NCBI GenBank assembly: GCA_961205875.1
Contig: OY540810.1
Span: forward strand, 16,740,001-16,804,000
From: Sialis fuliginosa
Lineage: Eukaryota > Arthropoda > Insecta > Megaloptera > Sialidae
Length of the DNA: 64,000 bases
Direction: 5' to 3'
Shown here: positions 10,854 through 22,250 of the stretch, in pieces
How the letters are laid out: every line of letters starts with the position of its first letter
Position numbering within the stretch: the first letter of the stretch is position 1
The notes under the pieces: generated by a model
Told to the model about the DNA's origin: nothing
What the model saw: only the letters and a program-made list of their open reading frames with translations
Database searches by the model: none
Made by a program: the position numbers and the translations under genes

Positions 10854-11377
10854 GATTAAGGCGATAAATGTTAGTCTTTAAGAATATGGTAGCAACAATT
10901 GCGTACAACACGTGTATGTTCACTACAAGTACTGGCAACACACTAAAACTCTAAAACGTAAAATAGCAAATTCGAAGAAATACTATATTAAAACATATCT
11001 GGGTGTCATAAATATTTGTTTTTGTTTTATTTCTGTCATAAAATATCGCCGATGCAATAGTAAAACCACAAAACCCTTATCTGATCACTAATTATTGAGA
11101 CAGTGACAAATTGTAGGGGTGCCTAATACTTTTGCACGCGGCTGTAGATATCTATGGAAATTAATGGACAATTTACGAGTTTTTCATAAGTTTGGCTCAA
11201 ATTAATTCAATCATTCTTCTACGTTGAAATTTACTAAATGTGTAGTAAACTGTGTATACAACAGAATTGTATGTTAAAAAAGACAAATAAGTTATAAGGG
11301 TAGTCATCAACCCTTAAAAACTAAATCACCCCCGATAATAGGGTTGTAAATTGAATTCAATTGCGATTTTATGAAAA

Positions 11378-12116
11378 ACAAAATTTTCACAAAAATCTTC
11401 AAATAAGAGCATTAATTGATTTCTTATAAAATCACACTTAAATTTAATATTCTACTCACTATTTGGGGCGGTTTAGTATTTAAGGGTTGATGTCTACCCT
11501 TATAATTTATTTGTGTTTTTTAACATACAGTACCGTTGTATATACAGTTTACTATCTATTTTGTAAATTTCAAAAATTTATCTTTACCTACGTTGTTTGA
11601 ATTAATTGTAATACACAGGGGGTTGAATATTAAAGGGTAGAAAAGTGGTTGAAAATTACTGGATTTTATTGAAATTGTAAATTTATATTTATTGTGATTA
11701 TTTCTAACAACCCTTGAAGATTTTTAAATTTTCTTTCATATTTTCCTATATTTCTAATAACCTAAATTTAGGGGATGATAACAGGTGGCAAATAGAATTA
11801 AATATTGATTTTAAAAAATAGTTTATACCTTTAGGGTTCAAATAAGTTCTACGTATAAAAATTAATGTGAATTTTATCATTATCTTGGAATAAACAGTTT
11901 TTAAACTTTTTTTTCAATACTTGAAATTGTCACTCTCCATTTTTCACCCCTCCAAGGGTTGTACACCCGCTATCGATGCATGCACAAAGTTTTTACGCTT
12001 TGGGCTTTGAAACAACACCACACTAATGATTGTTATGAATTTTCATATTAATATGATAATTTTTACCAAAACTGTGTTACATTGAAAAAGTGTCCCACTA
12101 ATTGTGACAAGCAGTG
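11378..12116 (-). repeat. Right arm of the 3.5-kb foldback
   Basis: 739 bp, reverse complement of 8611-9349 with one substitution noticed. It ends GACAAGCAGTG followed by TA. Confidence 0.9.
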
Positions 12117-12118
12117 TA

Positions 12119-12200
12119 TATACATACTTATAATAAATCGTAATGACTGCGGAACCCTATGAAGTGCGTGCCCAACACGCACTTGGCCGTTTTTTTTTCG
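12119..12200 (-). repeat. 'acggcc…gggttccgta' family repeat, 5' part
   Basis: On the minus strand it reads AAAACGGCCAAGTGCGTGTT and then AGGGTTCCGCAGTCAT, the 5' start of the family seen complete at 48905. Together with 8283-8608 it flanks the foldback, so the foldback lies within one copy. About 200 bp from the middle of the repeat are missing. Confidence 0.65.
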
Positions 12201-12204
12201 TTTG

Positions 12205-12490
12205 AAATTTTGATGAGACGAGACCCAGACAATATCAACTTTATTTATAGGTTTCGGTTTTAAAGGGTTATTAACAATAATAATTAAAAAATTACTATTT
12301 AATGTTAACTTCTAAATTAATAATTAAAGTAAAAAATGTGTGATTTGTTATACTTCAAAATGGCAAAAATAGTTGTTTAGCCAAAAATGTCTACAAAACG
12401 AGACTGAGACGAGATACCTTCAATTTTCACGAGACGAGACTGTTAGTTGAGACGAAACGAGAGTCATAGAAGTCTAGTCTCGTTGCAGCA
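12205..12490. repeat. 'gagacgagac' repeat, copy 1
   Basis: Bounded by GATGAGACGAGACCC on the left and a right part rich in GAGACGAG / CGAGACTG / GTCTCGTT. The same motif vocabulary recurs at 17730-17820, 22040-22240 and 31374-31450. No coding frame. Probably a MITE family, but the termini are unclear. Confidence 0.5.
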
Positions 12491-12611
12491 TTAGATAAAA
12501 TAAACTATAAAAATGTGTTTGCTTTATGAGTTTATAATCCCATAACTTGGTTAAAAATGAATAATAACTGAAAAATATAGATTTCAAACTTTAAAATGAT
12601 TTATTTATTTA

Positions 12612-13173
12612 TAGCCCTCAGTACGTCGACCCTTTTGTTAATGTATTACCATACTTCTGAAACTTCGTGAGTGGCTTTTTTTGACGAGTCTGCCAACTTT
12701 TTTATTTGCGAAAATTCTTAAAAATGGGGCATTTTATTCGAGCGTGCAGCCGCGAAATCTTTCGGGCGGCGAACTGGAAAAATGGCCCAAGATATTTGAC
12801 GGACAAAATGACCAATGGATTGTAATTAAGATAATATGGTGGGAAAATCGAAAAAAAAAAAATTATCGGACAAAAATAGTGGGGTCTGTCACCTCCAACA
12901 TGTCAAAATAACGAGGTTATTATCAATACCTGAAATTTGTAGGATTATTAAATAATTATTTTTACAATCCATTGGTCATTTTGTCCGACAAATATCTTGG
13001 GCCGTTTTTCCAATTCGCCGCCCGGAAGATTCCGCGATTGCACGCTCAAAAATGCCCCATTTTTAAGAATTTTTGTAAATAAAAAAATTAGCAGACTCGT
13101 CAAAAAGAAGCCACTCACGAAGTTTCAGAAGTATGGTCATAAATTAACAAACGGGCCGATGTACTAAGGACTA
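12612..13173. mobile_element. Foldback MITE, about 560 bp
   Basis: The arms (about 12612-12826 and 12964-13173) are inverted copies at roughly 85-90% by eye. They share TTTGTTAAT, ACTTCTGAAACTTCGTGAGT, TGACGAGTCTGC, AATGGGGCATTTT and ACAAAATGACCAATGGATTG. The ends are TAGCCCTCAGTACGTCG and, on the minus strand, TAGTCCTTAGTACATCG. The open frame at 12681-12911 lies within it and is incidental. Confidence 0.75.
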
Positions 13174-14440
13174 TTACGTTAAATATAAATTAAACATTTT
13201 TAATATTATTCGTTTTTTTTTCGAATTATTTTGATGAGAGAATATAAAATATACTTGAATGCCACTGCAGAATTGATATAATGCACATGATGAGTTTCAT
13301 TTCATATTGTACTTAAAATAAATTTAATCGTTATCTTGTAATTTATTAGACGTATCTATACATAATACATCAATAACATGTCAATTAAATACGTGTTTAC
13401 ATTATTGTTAACAATTATCTAAGATCGTATCGCACTCTATAATTTATTGTTTAATTATCAGGTGTTCAAATTGTTTTGTAATGTGTTTAAATTAATTAAT
13501 AATTAATTGATATAAACAGATCTGTGTTAATGAAAATTATTTTTATTAACTTTAGATAGTAATTTAGGATTCTACTGTAATGTGCGCCGAAACATTGGTT
13601 TACATCATATATGTATTGTATAAGGAAATAATATTAGCCATTTTGATAATTATGTTTTCTTTATTAATCGGGCAAACTTACTCTTTCAATTTTTAGCAAA
13701 AAACTATCGGTTTGTATTCGAAATTCAAAATTTTGATTTATTTTCGGTAAAACCGGAAGTCTGACTAAAATGACATATATATAGCAACTTTTCATGGAGC
13801 TAACAAAATAACAAGTACTTATACGAAATATTGTTTTTTTTATATAGCCATTTCCAAGATCATTCGGCTAGTTTGCCGGAGACAAATAGATTTTTCGATT
13901 TCCAGTATCAATCAATGATTATTTAGACCAAGGATATAGGGGGGCAGTCTGACCAGTGGGCCCATTGAGTTATATCTAGTTTTTTTTGTTTTTAATTTTT
14001 TCCTAAAAAAATCAGTTTTTCACCATGTGGCCGTCCGCCGACCCTTCTGTGCTGGCACCCCGAGCAGTCGCCCAGCCTTCCTCCCTAAAGCCAGCATTGC
14101 TGTTATACATTAACAAAATAATCAACCAATTTTAATAAATATAAACATTTTAAACATCAAGTATTCTTTTTTCCAAAGCTTACTTGACTTTTTAATATTG
14201 CACTCGAGTGATTGTTGTAGTTTTGGCTGACGCCTCGACAAATAAAAATATTTTAGTTTTCCATGGCAATTGTGATTTTTATTCAATAATGAATAAAATG
14301 CGTTGTATCTTTGACGAGTTGTTTTATTATCAAAAATACGAAAAGCTTTGTGATCATTTTTTAAAGAAAAATTGTTCTACGATTTCAAAATTTTCACTCG
14401 ATCTTTCTTTTTATAATCGATTTAGTATTAATATGTGTTT
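13174..14440. other. Intergenic stretch without a gene
   Basis: Mainly AT-rich. Near 13700-13990 there is a segment with phrases such as AAACCGGAAGTCTGACT and GGGGGGCAGTCTGACC that looks repeat-derived but has no convincing copy here. A GC-richer patch lies at 14020-14100. The 83-codon frame at 14208-14459 shows no domain. Confidence 0.35.
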
Positions 14441-14449
14441 AACTCAAAA

Positions 14450-14605
14450 TATGAAATAAAAACTAATTTTAGACAAAATATATTTGAGAGTCTGTAGTTC
14501 TCTTGCAAAGAATTTCTTAACACATGTTTATAAACTTTTTTCTTGAAATATTTTTCTCGATCAACTGTTCAAATTTGTTCCACTTGATATGACCCTGTAT
14601 AATTA
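14450..14605. mobile_element. Partial MITE related to 33953-34178
   Basis: The right end (GTTCAAATTTGTTCCACTTG then ATATGACCCTGTA) matches the right end at 34145-34179 (TTCAAGTTTGTTCCACCTG, ATATGACTC). The inner part TCTGTAG and CACATGTTT is also shared. The left end is lost. Confidence 0.5.
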
Positions 14606-14883
14606 AACAGTTAATGTTATAATTACAATCATACTTTTGCTGTAGAAAATATTAAAAAACGGTATTTATGTTATGAAATGATTGTTTCCATTGTTTGCTA
14701 ATAAAATGTTGTTATATCATAATTATTATGTTTATATTTGATTTTTTAAACAAATATAACGTATATTATTTATGAATTTCTTAGTAGAAAGCAGTAATAA
14801 AATTTATATATTCCGGCCGGAATTTACTATTTTTATAATTAAAGGTATGTGGGGTGTCAAATGTAAATCTCAATTCGTAGAAT

Positions 14884-14950
14884 ATGACACTATTTTTGTG
14901 CAAAAATGCACCTGTGGCTCCAAACAGTCCACGTAGTACGTACTTCAGAA
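14884..14950 (-). repeat. Fragment of the repeat found at 44432-45098
   Basis: On the minus strand it reads GAAGTACGTACTACGTGGAC, TGTTTGGAGCCAC and AGGTGCATTTTTG. This matches 44441-44495 in order. Confidence 0.65.
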
Positions 14951-14990
14951 TCCTTATGACGGCTTATGGCATACATCCTGTGTATGGTAT

Positions 14991-15320
14991 CAACGGCGGA
15001 TTTAGACATGGGCAACATGAGCTACTGCCCAGGGCGGCAAAATTTTTTTTGGGGGGGGGGGGGGGGCGGCAGATTCTGGAAAAATACAACTTTTTTAGTT
15101 TAATAAAAGCTTGTCCAGTCCGCGAGGATAATTTAAAAAAAAAGTCTTTAATTTTTATTTTTTCTAATTTAATTTTAATTATTCACTAAAAAATTAAGAA
15201 TTGACGCGACCAAAAAAAAAAGATCTTCAGTTTTATATTCTGGCCCGCGGTTCAAAAGGTTGGACACAGGAGCGGAAATTTTTTTTGCTCAGGGCGGCAC
15301 TTAACGTAAATCCGCCGCTG
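14991..15320. mobile_element. hAT-type MITE with 8-bp target duplication
   Basis: The ends are CAACGGCGGATTTA on the left and CAGCGGCGGATTTA on the right (minus strand). The element is flanked by a perfect 8-bp direct repeat TATGGTAT (14983-14990 and 15321-15328), which is diagnostic of hAT insertion. The 330-bp interior has a long G tract and CAGGGCGGCA on both sides. An open frame across it is not a gene. Confidence 0.85.
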
Positions 15321-15526
15321 TATGGTATGTCTTGACCGAATTTTTTCAGAAACAAATGAAAAAAACGAATTTTACGTTTTTCCTTGTTTTTAAACATAGT
15401 TTGCATTGTATTAATTAAGGAAAAAGTATTGTCCTCAATAATAAATCACAAAATAAATTAGGATCACCACTATTTAAACCACTAATATATTCAATAAGTG
15501 TACTAAAAAACAACATGAAGTGCAGT

Positions 15527-15895
15527 CAGTGGCGTAGGAACGGGGGGGTTTTTGGGGTCGAAACCCCCCCCCCCCTCCCCGAAATATTTTATGTTCTTAA
15601 AATATATGAAATTATTATTACAATTTTGAATTGATAGACTTTTTTGTGATCATAACCCCCTCCGAAATATTGAATGTTCCTAAAGTATGCGAAATAATTA
15701 TAATAATTTTGAATTTAATGAATATATTTAACTACTGAACTTAGTTATATGATTAAAAAAAAAAAAAAAAGGTCTTCAAATTTTAATTCATAAGATTAGA
15801 AATTAAAATTTTAGAAATTGTAATAATAATTTCGCATATTTTGAGAGCCTCACGCTTAACCCCCTCCCCCGAAAATTTTTCTTACTACGCCACTG
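15527..15895. mobile_element. hAT-type MITE (CAGTGGCGTAG ends) with 8-bp target duplication
   Basis: Perfect 11-bp inverted ends CAGTGGCGTAG / CTACGCCACTG enclose 369 bp. The flanks are a perfect 8-bp duplication AGTGCAGT (15519-15526 and 15896-15903). The interior has poly-G/poly-C tracts and pairing between its two halves, as is typical for this family. Confidence 0.9.
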
Positions 15896-15903
15896 AGTGC
15901 AGT

Positions 15904-16619
15904 ACATTTTTGATTGATTATAGTATTAAAAATAGATCACGTGATAAAACATAATTATTTGTTTACAATATAACTTGTTTTCGTTTAAATTTTAATATAT
16001 AGGTAATCGTTTAAATATTTGCGGGACATTTCATACCGTATTTGGATATGAAATCCAAATACGCGGTGTTTTTTTTGCATTATTACAAAAATTTTCCTGA
16101 CTTTCAACCAAATTCCCCGACTTTTCCCGGTTTTTCAGAAAGTGGCTAACTTGTTTTTTTTTCAAAGTTCGTAGTAGACTAGTAGATCACGATCGAACTA
16201 TTGTCCACGTCTCTTTTAAATACAATAATTACCATTTACAACTCTACATAACAATGTGTTGCTGACACACTGCACTGTTTTGATATGACATGAGGGATTG
16301 TATTTATTGAACGATTGTTGTAGCCCCCGCAATGTCAAACATTGTTAAGTGGGATTGCTAATGCGTTGTTTGACAGACGTGCTTAAGTATCGGCGTGGTT
16401 AAGTCACATGAACGTGACTCAGTACCTCCAATGTTCAATTAATTGTTGATATATTTGTTTAAGTCAATGGGAAATGTTACTGTTGTATAAAAAAGAATGA
16501 TGATTTTATAAATTGTTTCCTATAGATTTTAAAACTAACAATATATGGAAAATGTACTTTTTATAGCGAATAATTTATTTGGATTAGAAGACTTTTATTT
16601 TATTAATTTATATCGTACT
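15904..16619. other. Intergenic stretch, nothing recognised
   Basis: No gene. A moderately GC-rich single-copy patch lies at 16310-16450 (GCCCCCGCAATGTCAAAC … AAGTCACATGAACGTGACT). The palindrome GTCACATGAACGTGAC within it could be a binding site. Confidence 0.35.
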
Positions 16620-17711
16620 AGCTGTTAAGTATAAAATAATGCAGTAAAGAATTGTGTAGAATCAAAAGATCCTTACACTATTATCTTTAAGAGTATCACG
16701 CATTTAAAGACCCTCGCGACCTCCTTCCCTTTTTAAAAACAAATTAAAACTCATAAACTAACAAAGAAGTAAATTGAATAGTTAATATCTCAGCTTGGCG
16801 CGATCCTACAGACTCAATTAAAAAAAAAATGTAGTTTACACTATTATCTTTAAGAGTAACATGCACTTAAAGACCCTCGCGACCTCCTTCCCTTTTTAAA
16901 AACAAATTAAAACTCATAAGCTAACAAAGAAGTAAATTGAATAGTTAATATCTCAGCTTGGCGCGATCCTACAGACTCAATTTAAAAAAAAATGTAGTTT
17001 ACACTATTATCTTTAAGAGTATCATGCACTTAAAGACCATCGTGACCTCCTTCCCTTTTTAAAAACAAATTGAAACTCATAAACTAACAAAGAAGTAAAT
17101 TGAATAGTTAATATCTCAGCTTGGCGCGATCCTACAGACTCAATTTTTTTTAAATGTAGTTTACAATAAAGATCTAAAATAAAGTCCGTGACACCATATG
17201 TCTAATATTTATATTTAAGCCACAATAACTGCTTTTATATCACAAAGAAAATTTTAAATATTTGGGGTCTGTTTACGGAGACTTATGACCTGCAAAACAT
17301 TAATCCTTATCGAAATAAATAATTTCATCGTCATAAGTACTTAATGTAGATATGATTTGCCCATATTTGCCCCGCATCCAATTTGGTCTTTTGGTTCAGG
17401 AAATAACTTGAAATATACATACGGGGACATGTTATTCGCGCGAACTATGTAAAGCAGACCCGTGTCGCGGCGTAGGCGTGTGGCAGAAGGGAGCGGTGCG
17501 TTCGGCCGGCATTTGTTTTCAATAATTAACTTTTAAATTTAAACAGAACAAAAATTATTTTTACTTTTTATTCTGATTTGTTTTTGTTATAGGTAATTTA
17601 AGTGTTGTTTGGTTTTTATTACAATAATAACTTATCGTGTTTGTACTTAATTCAACTATATTTTTTTTTAATCCTAAACAATAATTCCGTAAGCCGCGTG
17701 GGTCCAGCTAT
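16620..17711 (+). mobile_element. Helitron-like element, copy 2, with internal minisatellite
   Basis: The parts outside the tandem array match copy 1 (6529-7393). Shared blocks are AAGAATTGTGTAGAATCAAA, TATTTAAGCCACAAT, GACTTATGACCTGCAAAAC, ATTAATCCTTATCGAAATAA and CCTAAACAATAATTCCGTA. The 3' end is CCGCGTGGGTCCAGCTAT, so the last base of CTAG is mutated. The 5' part with the CTGT tract is missing. Confidence 0.7.
16673..17160. repeat. Tandem repeat, 3 copies of a 163-bp unit
   Basis: Units begin TTACACTATTATC at 16673, 16836 and 16999 (periods 163, 163 and 162) and are nearly identical. Each has GACCTCCTTCCCTTTTT, CTCAGCTTGGCGCGATCC and a terminal A/T run. The array sits inside the Helitron-like element at the point where copy 1 has no such sequence. 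Confidence 0.95.
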
Positions 17712-17724
17712 CATATAATAAACA

Positions 17725-17830
17725 AAGAAAAATGAGACTTTCGGGGAGACATAAAAAAAATTGTTATCGTCTCGACAATTAAAGTCAATCTCGTCTCGGA
17801 GTAGCAGGTTTATTTAGTACGTTCTGCACC
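17725..17830. repeat. 'gagacgagac' repeat fragment
   Basis: It contains AAAATGAGACTTTCGGGGAG, ATCGTCTCGACAATT and CAATCTCGTCTCGG, the vocabulary of the family at 12205-12490. Confidence 0.4.
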
Positions 17831-19068
17831 ACGTAATCTGCTAATGCAAGTAATTAACATTAAATATTAAACCAACGGCCGGTAGGGTAATCGAAACCAC
17901 TTACAAACGGATAAACAAATAAATACATCATTTAAAAATTTAAGAAGAATTTCACGTTTGAATTAAAAATAAATTACAGCCGGATTCGATAGATAAGTTA
18001 AGTAATTACACGAACGCTAGTGGCCAGTGTGCTGAGACATTCGTTTTCAAAACACACTTGAGCATGCTTCTGTATTTGTTCTACCCCCCCCCCCCCTCTC
18101 CACCACACCGAGCTAAGGTAAATACGATCATCACCACACACACGTCTATGAGTATAGGAGAACTTCGATCGCACGAAACTCTTAAATTTCTATATGTGTG
18201 GCTCATTTTCTAATTTTGGTATAATACCTACCTTAACATAGGTATCAGATAGTTTTCAGGAAACTGACGATTTGGCAATTCGAACGCACCCAAATTTGAT
18301 AAAATTTACAAAAAGGTTTTTATAATTATCTTACCTAAAAATCCAAAGCAGTGTTATCTAAAAGTAATAAACGCGGAAGTTATTTTTTAAATTTAAATTA
18401 TCTGATAAGCTACACACAGGCTCTGAGAGAGCTTCAATGGGGCCCAGGACAAACAACATTTCGAGGCCTCATACCTCTCCGTTTCATGAGCGTAAGGAAA
18501 TTTCTAATAAATTTCGTAAAAATAATTTTTTATGTTAAAGATATATAATTATCGGAGCTCCTGAAACCCAGGGGCCTAGGCCGTATGGTCCTCTTAGCCC
18601 TCTCTGTATCTGGGTCTGGCTATACATATACAGGTGATTTACAGCGATTCAATAGTCGATCGAGGATGTTATTTTAATACAAAAATTTATATGATCATGC
18701 ATTCGGAACATCTTCGTGAGAATGCTGCAGTCCCCTCAAATATAATAATATCTAAAGAACCCATAATAATAAAATTATGAAATTTGATAATCGGTTTAAT
18801 ATTACTATTATAATATACTCTTTTAAACTGAATTAGTTATAAATCACTAATTCATAGTGAATATTCACTAATTGAAATAGTTAAAAGTATATCAATATGA
18901 ATAAGTGACTATTCATTACTTGAATTAGTGAACAGTCACTTCTTAAGCTTATTGTTAGACAGAATCTAAGGTTTTTATTTTATTTATTTTTTATGTCAAA
19001 AACTGGAGTAATCTAAAAAAAACCCATTCATTATTTAATAAGCATAAATAAATAGAAAATCCTTACGC
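17831..19068. other. Intergenic stretch without a gene
   Basis: It holds a poly-C tract near 18085 and an AT-rich patch at 18830-18955 with several overlapping palindromes built from CACTAATTCA / GTGAATATTCAC / GAATTAGTGA, probably a small foldback. The 65-codon frame at 18351-18548 has no domain. Confidence 0.35.
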
Positions 19069-19223
19069 CAGAGGCGTAGTAACGGGGGGGGGGATGACCC
19101 CCCCCTCCCTAAATATTCAAAGTTCTAAAAAATGTATGTTTTGAGATAACATCAGTTCAAAGTAACTTAAAAATTTAACTAATGTTTTTACCCCCCCCCC
19201 CCCATTTTTTTACTACGCCACTG
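19069..19223. mobile_element. Short hAT-type MITE (CAGAGGCGTAG … CTACGCCACTG)
   Basis: Same terminal family as 15527-15895, 155 bp long. The flanking 8-mers CCTTACGC (19061-19068) and CCTCATGC (19224-19231) agree at six of eight positions, a decayed target duplication. The interior has opposed poly-G and poly-C tracts. Confidence 0.75.
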
Positions 19224-20861
19224 CCTCATGCATGTCAATAATCTCTTAATCATTCATAACCTAACTTCAATGTCAATTGTCATATACGCTAATTTATGAA
19301 AGAATCAACATTAATGAAAAACGTTACATTCAAAATTATTTTTTGATAGATTTTTCAAGTTTTGTATAAATAAACTTACCTGATTTATTGTTAATAACTC
19401 ACAGATAATTCGTATACGCTGATAAATCGAAATTAGAATAAATGCCGTAATGGCGTCACTTTTGATTCGAAATCACTATTATTTTAGTGAAATATCTACT
19501 AATTTAGTTTTAGAGAGTATAGTCTTATCGATTTTCAGCATCGACCAATATTTTAATATAGTTTCCAATTATGCATACAAACAAGATACACATAAAAGTA
19601 CTGATAGCATAAACGTCAAAATGACATTTAACCCATTTCCTTTTTTTTCACTTACAATAGAATTATACTATTATAAGTGAAAAAAATAATTAAATCCCCA
19701 TTTGGAGATCGTGGAAAGGAATGGGTTAGTATGTCAAAGTAAATATCAATTAAAAAAAACACGATTTTTTAAAGCAAATTAAGATAAATCTTTGTTAATG
19801 AATATTTTACAACAAATGTTGTAGACCTATATTATATAGGAAATTTAATGATTCTATAAAATTTTTACACGTGTCGTTCTTGAGATATCTTGAAAAAATT
19901 AATATTTTGGTATGTCACCCCTACCCCTTAAACACAATTTTGATGATTTTGAAATGAAACCGTCCTAAAGCTAGACCCAATCATCCAACCAAGTTTCATT
20001 AATATCGGTTCAGTGATTTATGAGTTATGCGTGTGACAGACACGGGACGAAAATCGTTTTTATTGACCTGAAACGGAAAGATCAATTTCAAATTTTAAAA
20101 TTGGAGGAAAATTTTTGTGTCTCATTCTAAAACGATCACAAAGCTTATAAAGAATCGTAAAATTTGAAACAATGTAAAGCAGATGATATGATAATATAAT
20201 AATTAATACATAAATAGATTACACTAATAATTAGTTTAAATGTCCACCATTTTGACACCCATTGGCCGATTGTCATCAAATTAAGCTGGTTTACAGTGTC
20301 TATAGATTATGATTCAGTAATGACAGTAATAAAATACCAACAAATATTTCTAATTTAGTATATACTATATAATTAAACAAGGGGTATGATTCAAGACTGG
20401 TGCCAGTACATTATATTTTTGTAATTGATATAAAATTATGTTATTTACGTAGGTACACTGTTTTGTACGAACTTTTACTGTACAATTTAAATCAATTATT
20501 GAATCATCACTAACTAAAATACAGATGTAAATTAAGTTTACATTAAGCGGGATTATTTTTAATTTGATTTTAATTGTTGACATTTCAATTTTGCACGTAA
20601 ATATACAGGTATATGTTTTGTTTATTAATTGATATTTGCTTTTTTTGTATTTCTAATATTATATTTAATGGAAACGAATAGAAATGCCGTAAATTACGAT
20701 ATCTAAAAGTATTTATTTATTCCAGGTATTGTTTTTATATTAATTACGTATAAATGTTTAATAAACAGTCTTTGCTTGCACATTTAGCCAAATTATATTT
20801 ATATTCAAACAAATATTTTTTATCATATAGATTTAAATGTAAGGCTTCCGCGGTTTGATTA
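19224..20861. other. Intergenic stretch without a gene
   Basis: The 19685-20060 segment contains retroelement-like text (ATATCGGTTCAGTGATTTAT near 20005, then a CAGACACGGGACG block), so it is probably an old LINE tail. The frames at 19450-19680 and 20365-20583 show no domain. Confidence 0.35.
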
Positions 20862-21701
20862 TACAGGATGTTCCGTAAACATACCGACAAACTTTCAGGA
20901 GTTGTAGATGACATCAAAACAATCGCTTTTTGCTAATAAATCCATGTCCGCAAACGAGCCGTTTTAACAGTAGAGCAAACGAAAATACCCCACAAGAATG
21001 CAATAAATTTTACCTTTTGTTATTGTGGAAATGATAGCTCAACGTGTGCTGATCAAAAGTTGTAATAGGCCCAACCTACGATAATAATCAATGATTTTTG
21101 CTCCAGAGAGCATCGAAACATTTTATGTTTAATATATAATTTTATGTTTTAATTTATTTTTATTTTTATCTCTTGAACTGTCTACTTTTAGAAAAATTTG
21201 CAACGAATAAAAAGTGCTTCAAATTAGTCAATTAATACAATGAATTTTTTAAGAACATTTTTTGGTTTTTTGATTTGGCACTTTTGTACAAAATTAATAA
21301 ATGTTATAAAACATTCAAAAAATTACTTCTTTATATTGTCTGAATAATTCTAAGAACTTGCAAAATTTTCTAAAAGTTGATCCTTTATGAGATAAACATA
21401 AAAATTAATAAACACAAACATAGAATGGATGCCCTCTGGAGCAGAAATTTTGATTTTTCGTAGGTTGTACCCATTACAACTTCTGATCAACTTACTTTGA
21501 ACAATCATTTTCTTAAGTTACAAAAAAAAATCAACCAGAAGGCAAAATACATTGATTTTGAGCGAGGTCCTTATATACTTTAACTCTACTGCACTGTTGA
21601 AACGGCTCGTTTGCGGACAATGGTTTATTGACAAAAATCGATTGTTTTAATGTCCTCGATAACTCCTGAAAGTTTGTTGGTATGTTTACGGGGCACCCTA
21701 T
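20862..21701. mobile_element. Foldback MITE, about 840 bp
   Basis: The ends are TACAGGATGTTCCGTAAACA and, on the minus strand, TATAGGGTGCCCCGTAAACA. Pairing continues with AAACTTTCAGGAGTT, CCGCAAACGAGCCGTTT and, further in, GATCAAAAGTTGTAAT / ATTACAACTTCTGATC and TGCTCCAGAG / CTCTGGAGCA. The arms are about 250 bp. The minus-strand frame at 21531-21728 is incidental. Confidence 0.75.
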
Positions 21702-21739
21702 ATGTATTATTGATTGTATATAATTCATGAATTATTAAA

Positions 21740-21900
21740 ATTGCACTGAGAAAAAGAATTCATAGTATCAATTTAAACGAAGTTGACTCAATCCCGCCGC
21801 GAGTTTAAATGCGGCGAAGCTCGCTACAAGAATGAGTCAACTACTGGGCGAGTTTAGAGAAATATGTTCGGTCAATCCCGCCGTGAAGTTGAGTTGACAA
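21740..21900. repeat. Short structured repeat with GTTGACTCA palindromes
   Basis: GTTGACTCAATCCCGCCG near 21782, TGAGTCAAC near 21833 and GGTCAATCCCGCCG near 21872 form both inverted and direct pairings. It may be a degenerate MITE. Its function is unknown. Confidence 0.4.
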
Positions 21901-22039
21901 TATGTATTTTGTAGCAAATTTTTACGATATCCATACAAAAAATTTGTAGTCTATTAAGAGAAATATATACTTAAATTAATATATTAAAGTTTTAGTTTCA
22001 ACAAAGGTTGAGGTTATAAACATGTTTATAAGTAGAGGT

Positions 22040-22250
22040 GAACAAGAGATGAGACGAGAGTTAAATAAGTCTCGTCTCGTAAAAAATTAAACCAGATTCG
22101 TCTTCAAGACTGACATTGAAAAAAGTCTCGGTCTTGTGTGAATTGTTTTTTAAATCTTATATATTTCAAATAGTAAAATTTTACTAATAATTGATAATTT
22201 AATAAAACCGAGACTGAAAATATCTCATCTCATGCCTCGTAATCGTATAA
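22040..22250. repeat. 'gagacgagac' repeat, copy 3
   Basis: It begins GATGAGACGAGAGTT, has GTCTCGTCTCGT near 22068, and ends with CCGAGACTG and ATCTCATCTCATG. The two sides are inverted, with an AT-rich centre. Confidence 0.5.

Larger units (their letters stand above)
9589..11144 (-). mobile_element. Tc1-like DNA transposon (decayed), 1556 bp
   Basis: The inverted ends are CAGCCACGTGCAAAAGTATT on the left and CAGCCGCGTGCAAAAGTATT on the right (minus strand). The match continues as AGGCACCC for about 30 bp. TA dinucleotides flank both sides (9587-9588 and 11145-11146). Size, ends, target site and the encoded transposase remnant fit the Tc1 family. It sits inside the loop of the foldback, so it inserted into that sequence or was captured by it. 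Confidence 0.9.
8611..12116. mobile_element. 3.5-kb foldback (palindromic) element with TA target site
   Basis: The element begins CACTGCTTGTCACAATTAG and ends with its exact complement, TA on each side. The arms, 8611-9349 and 11378-12116, are both 739 bp and pair without any indel. The only difference I noticed on reading both is at 8638 (C against T). The 2,028-bp loop carries a Tc1-like transposon (9589-11144). It also has a segment (about 11200-11377) that is a diverged direct copy of 9135-9310 in the left arm. TA flanks and CACTG ends suggest mobilisation by Tc1/mariner-type enzymes. Near-identical arms mean a very recent inverted duplication, arm homogenisation or an assembly artefact. 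Confidence 0.85.

Noticed and set aside
16673-17160. Regular repeats considered as a CRISPR array
   Set aside because: Three directly adjoining 163-bp units without spacers, inside a eukaryotic Helitron-like element; a minisatellite.
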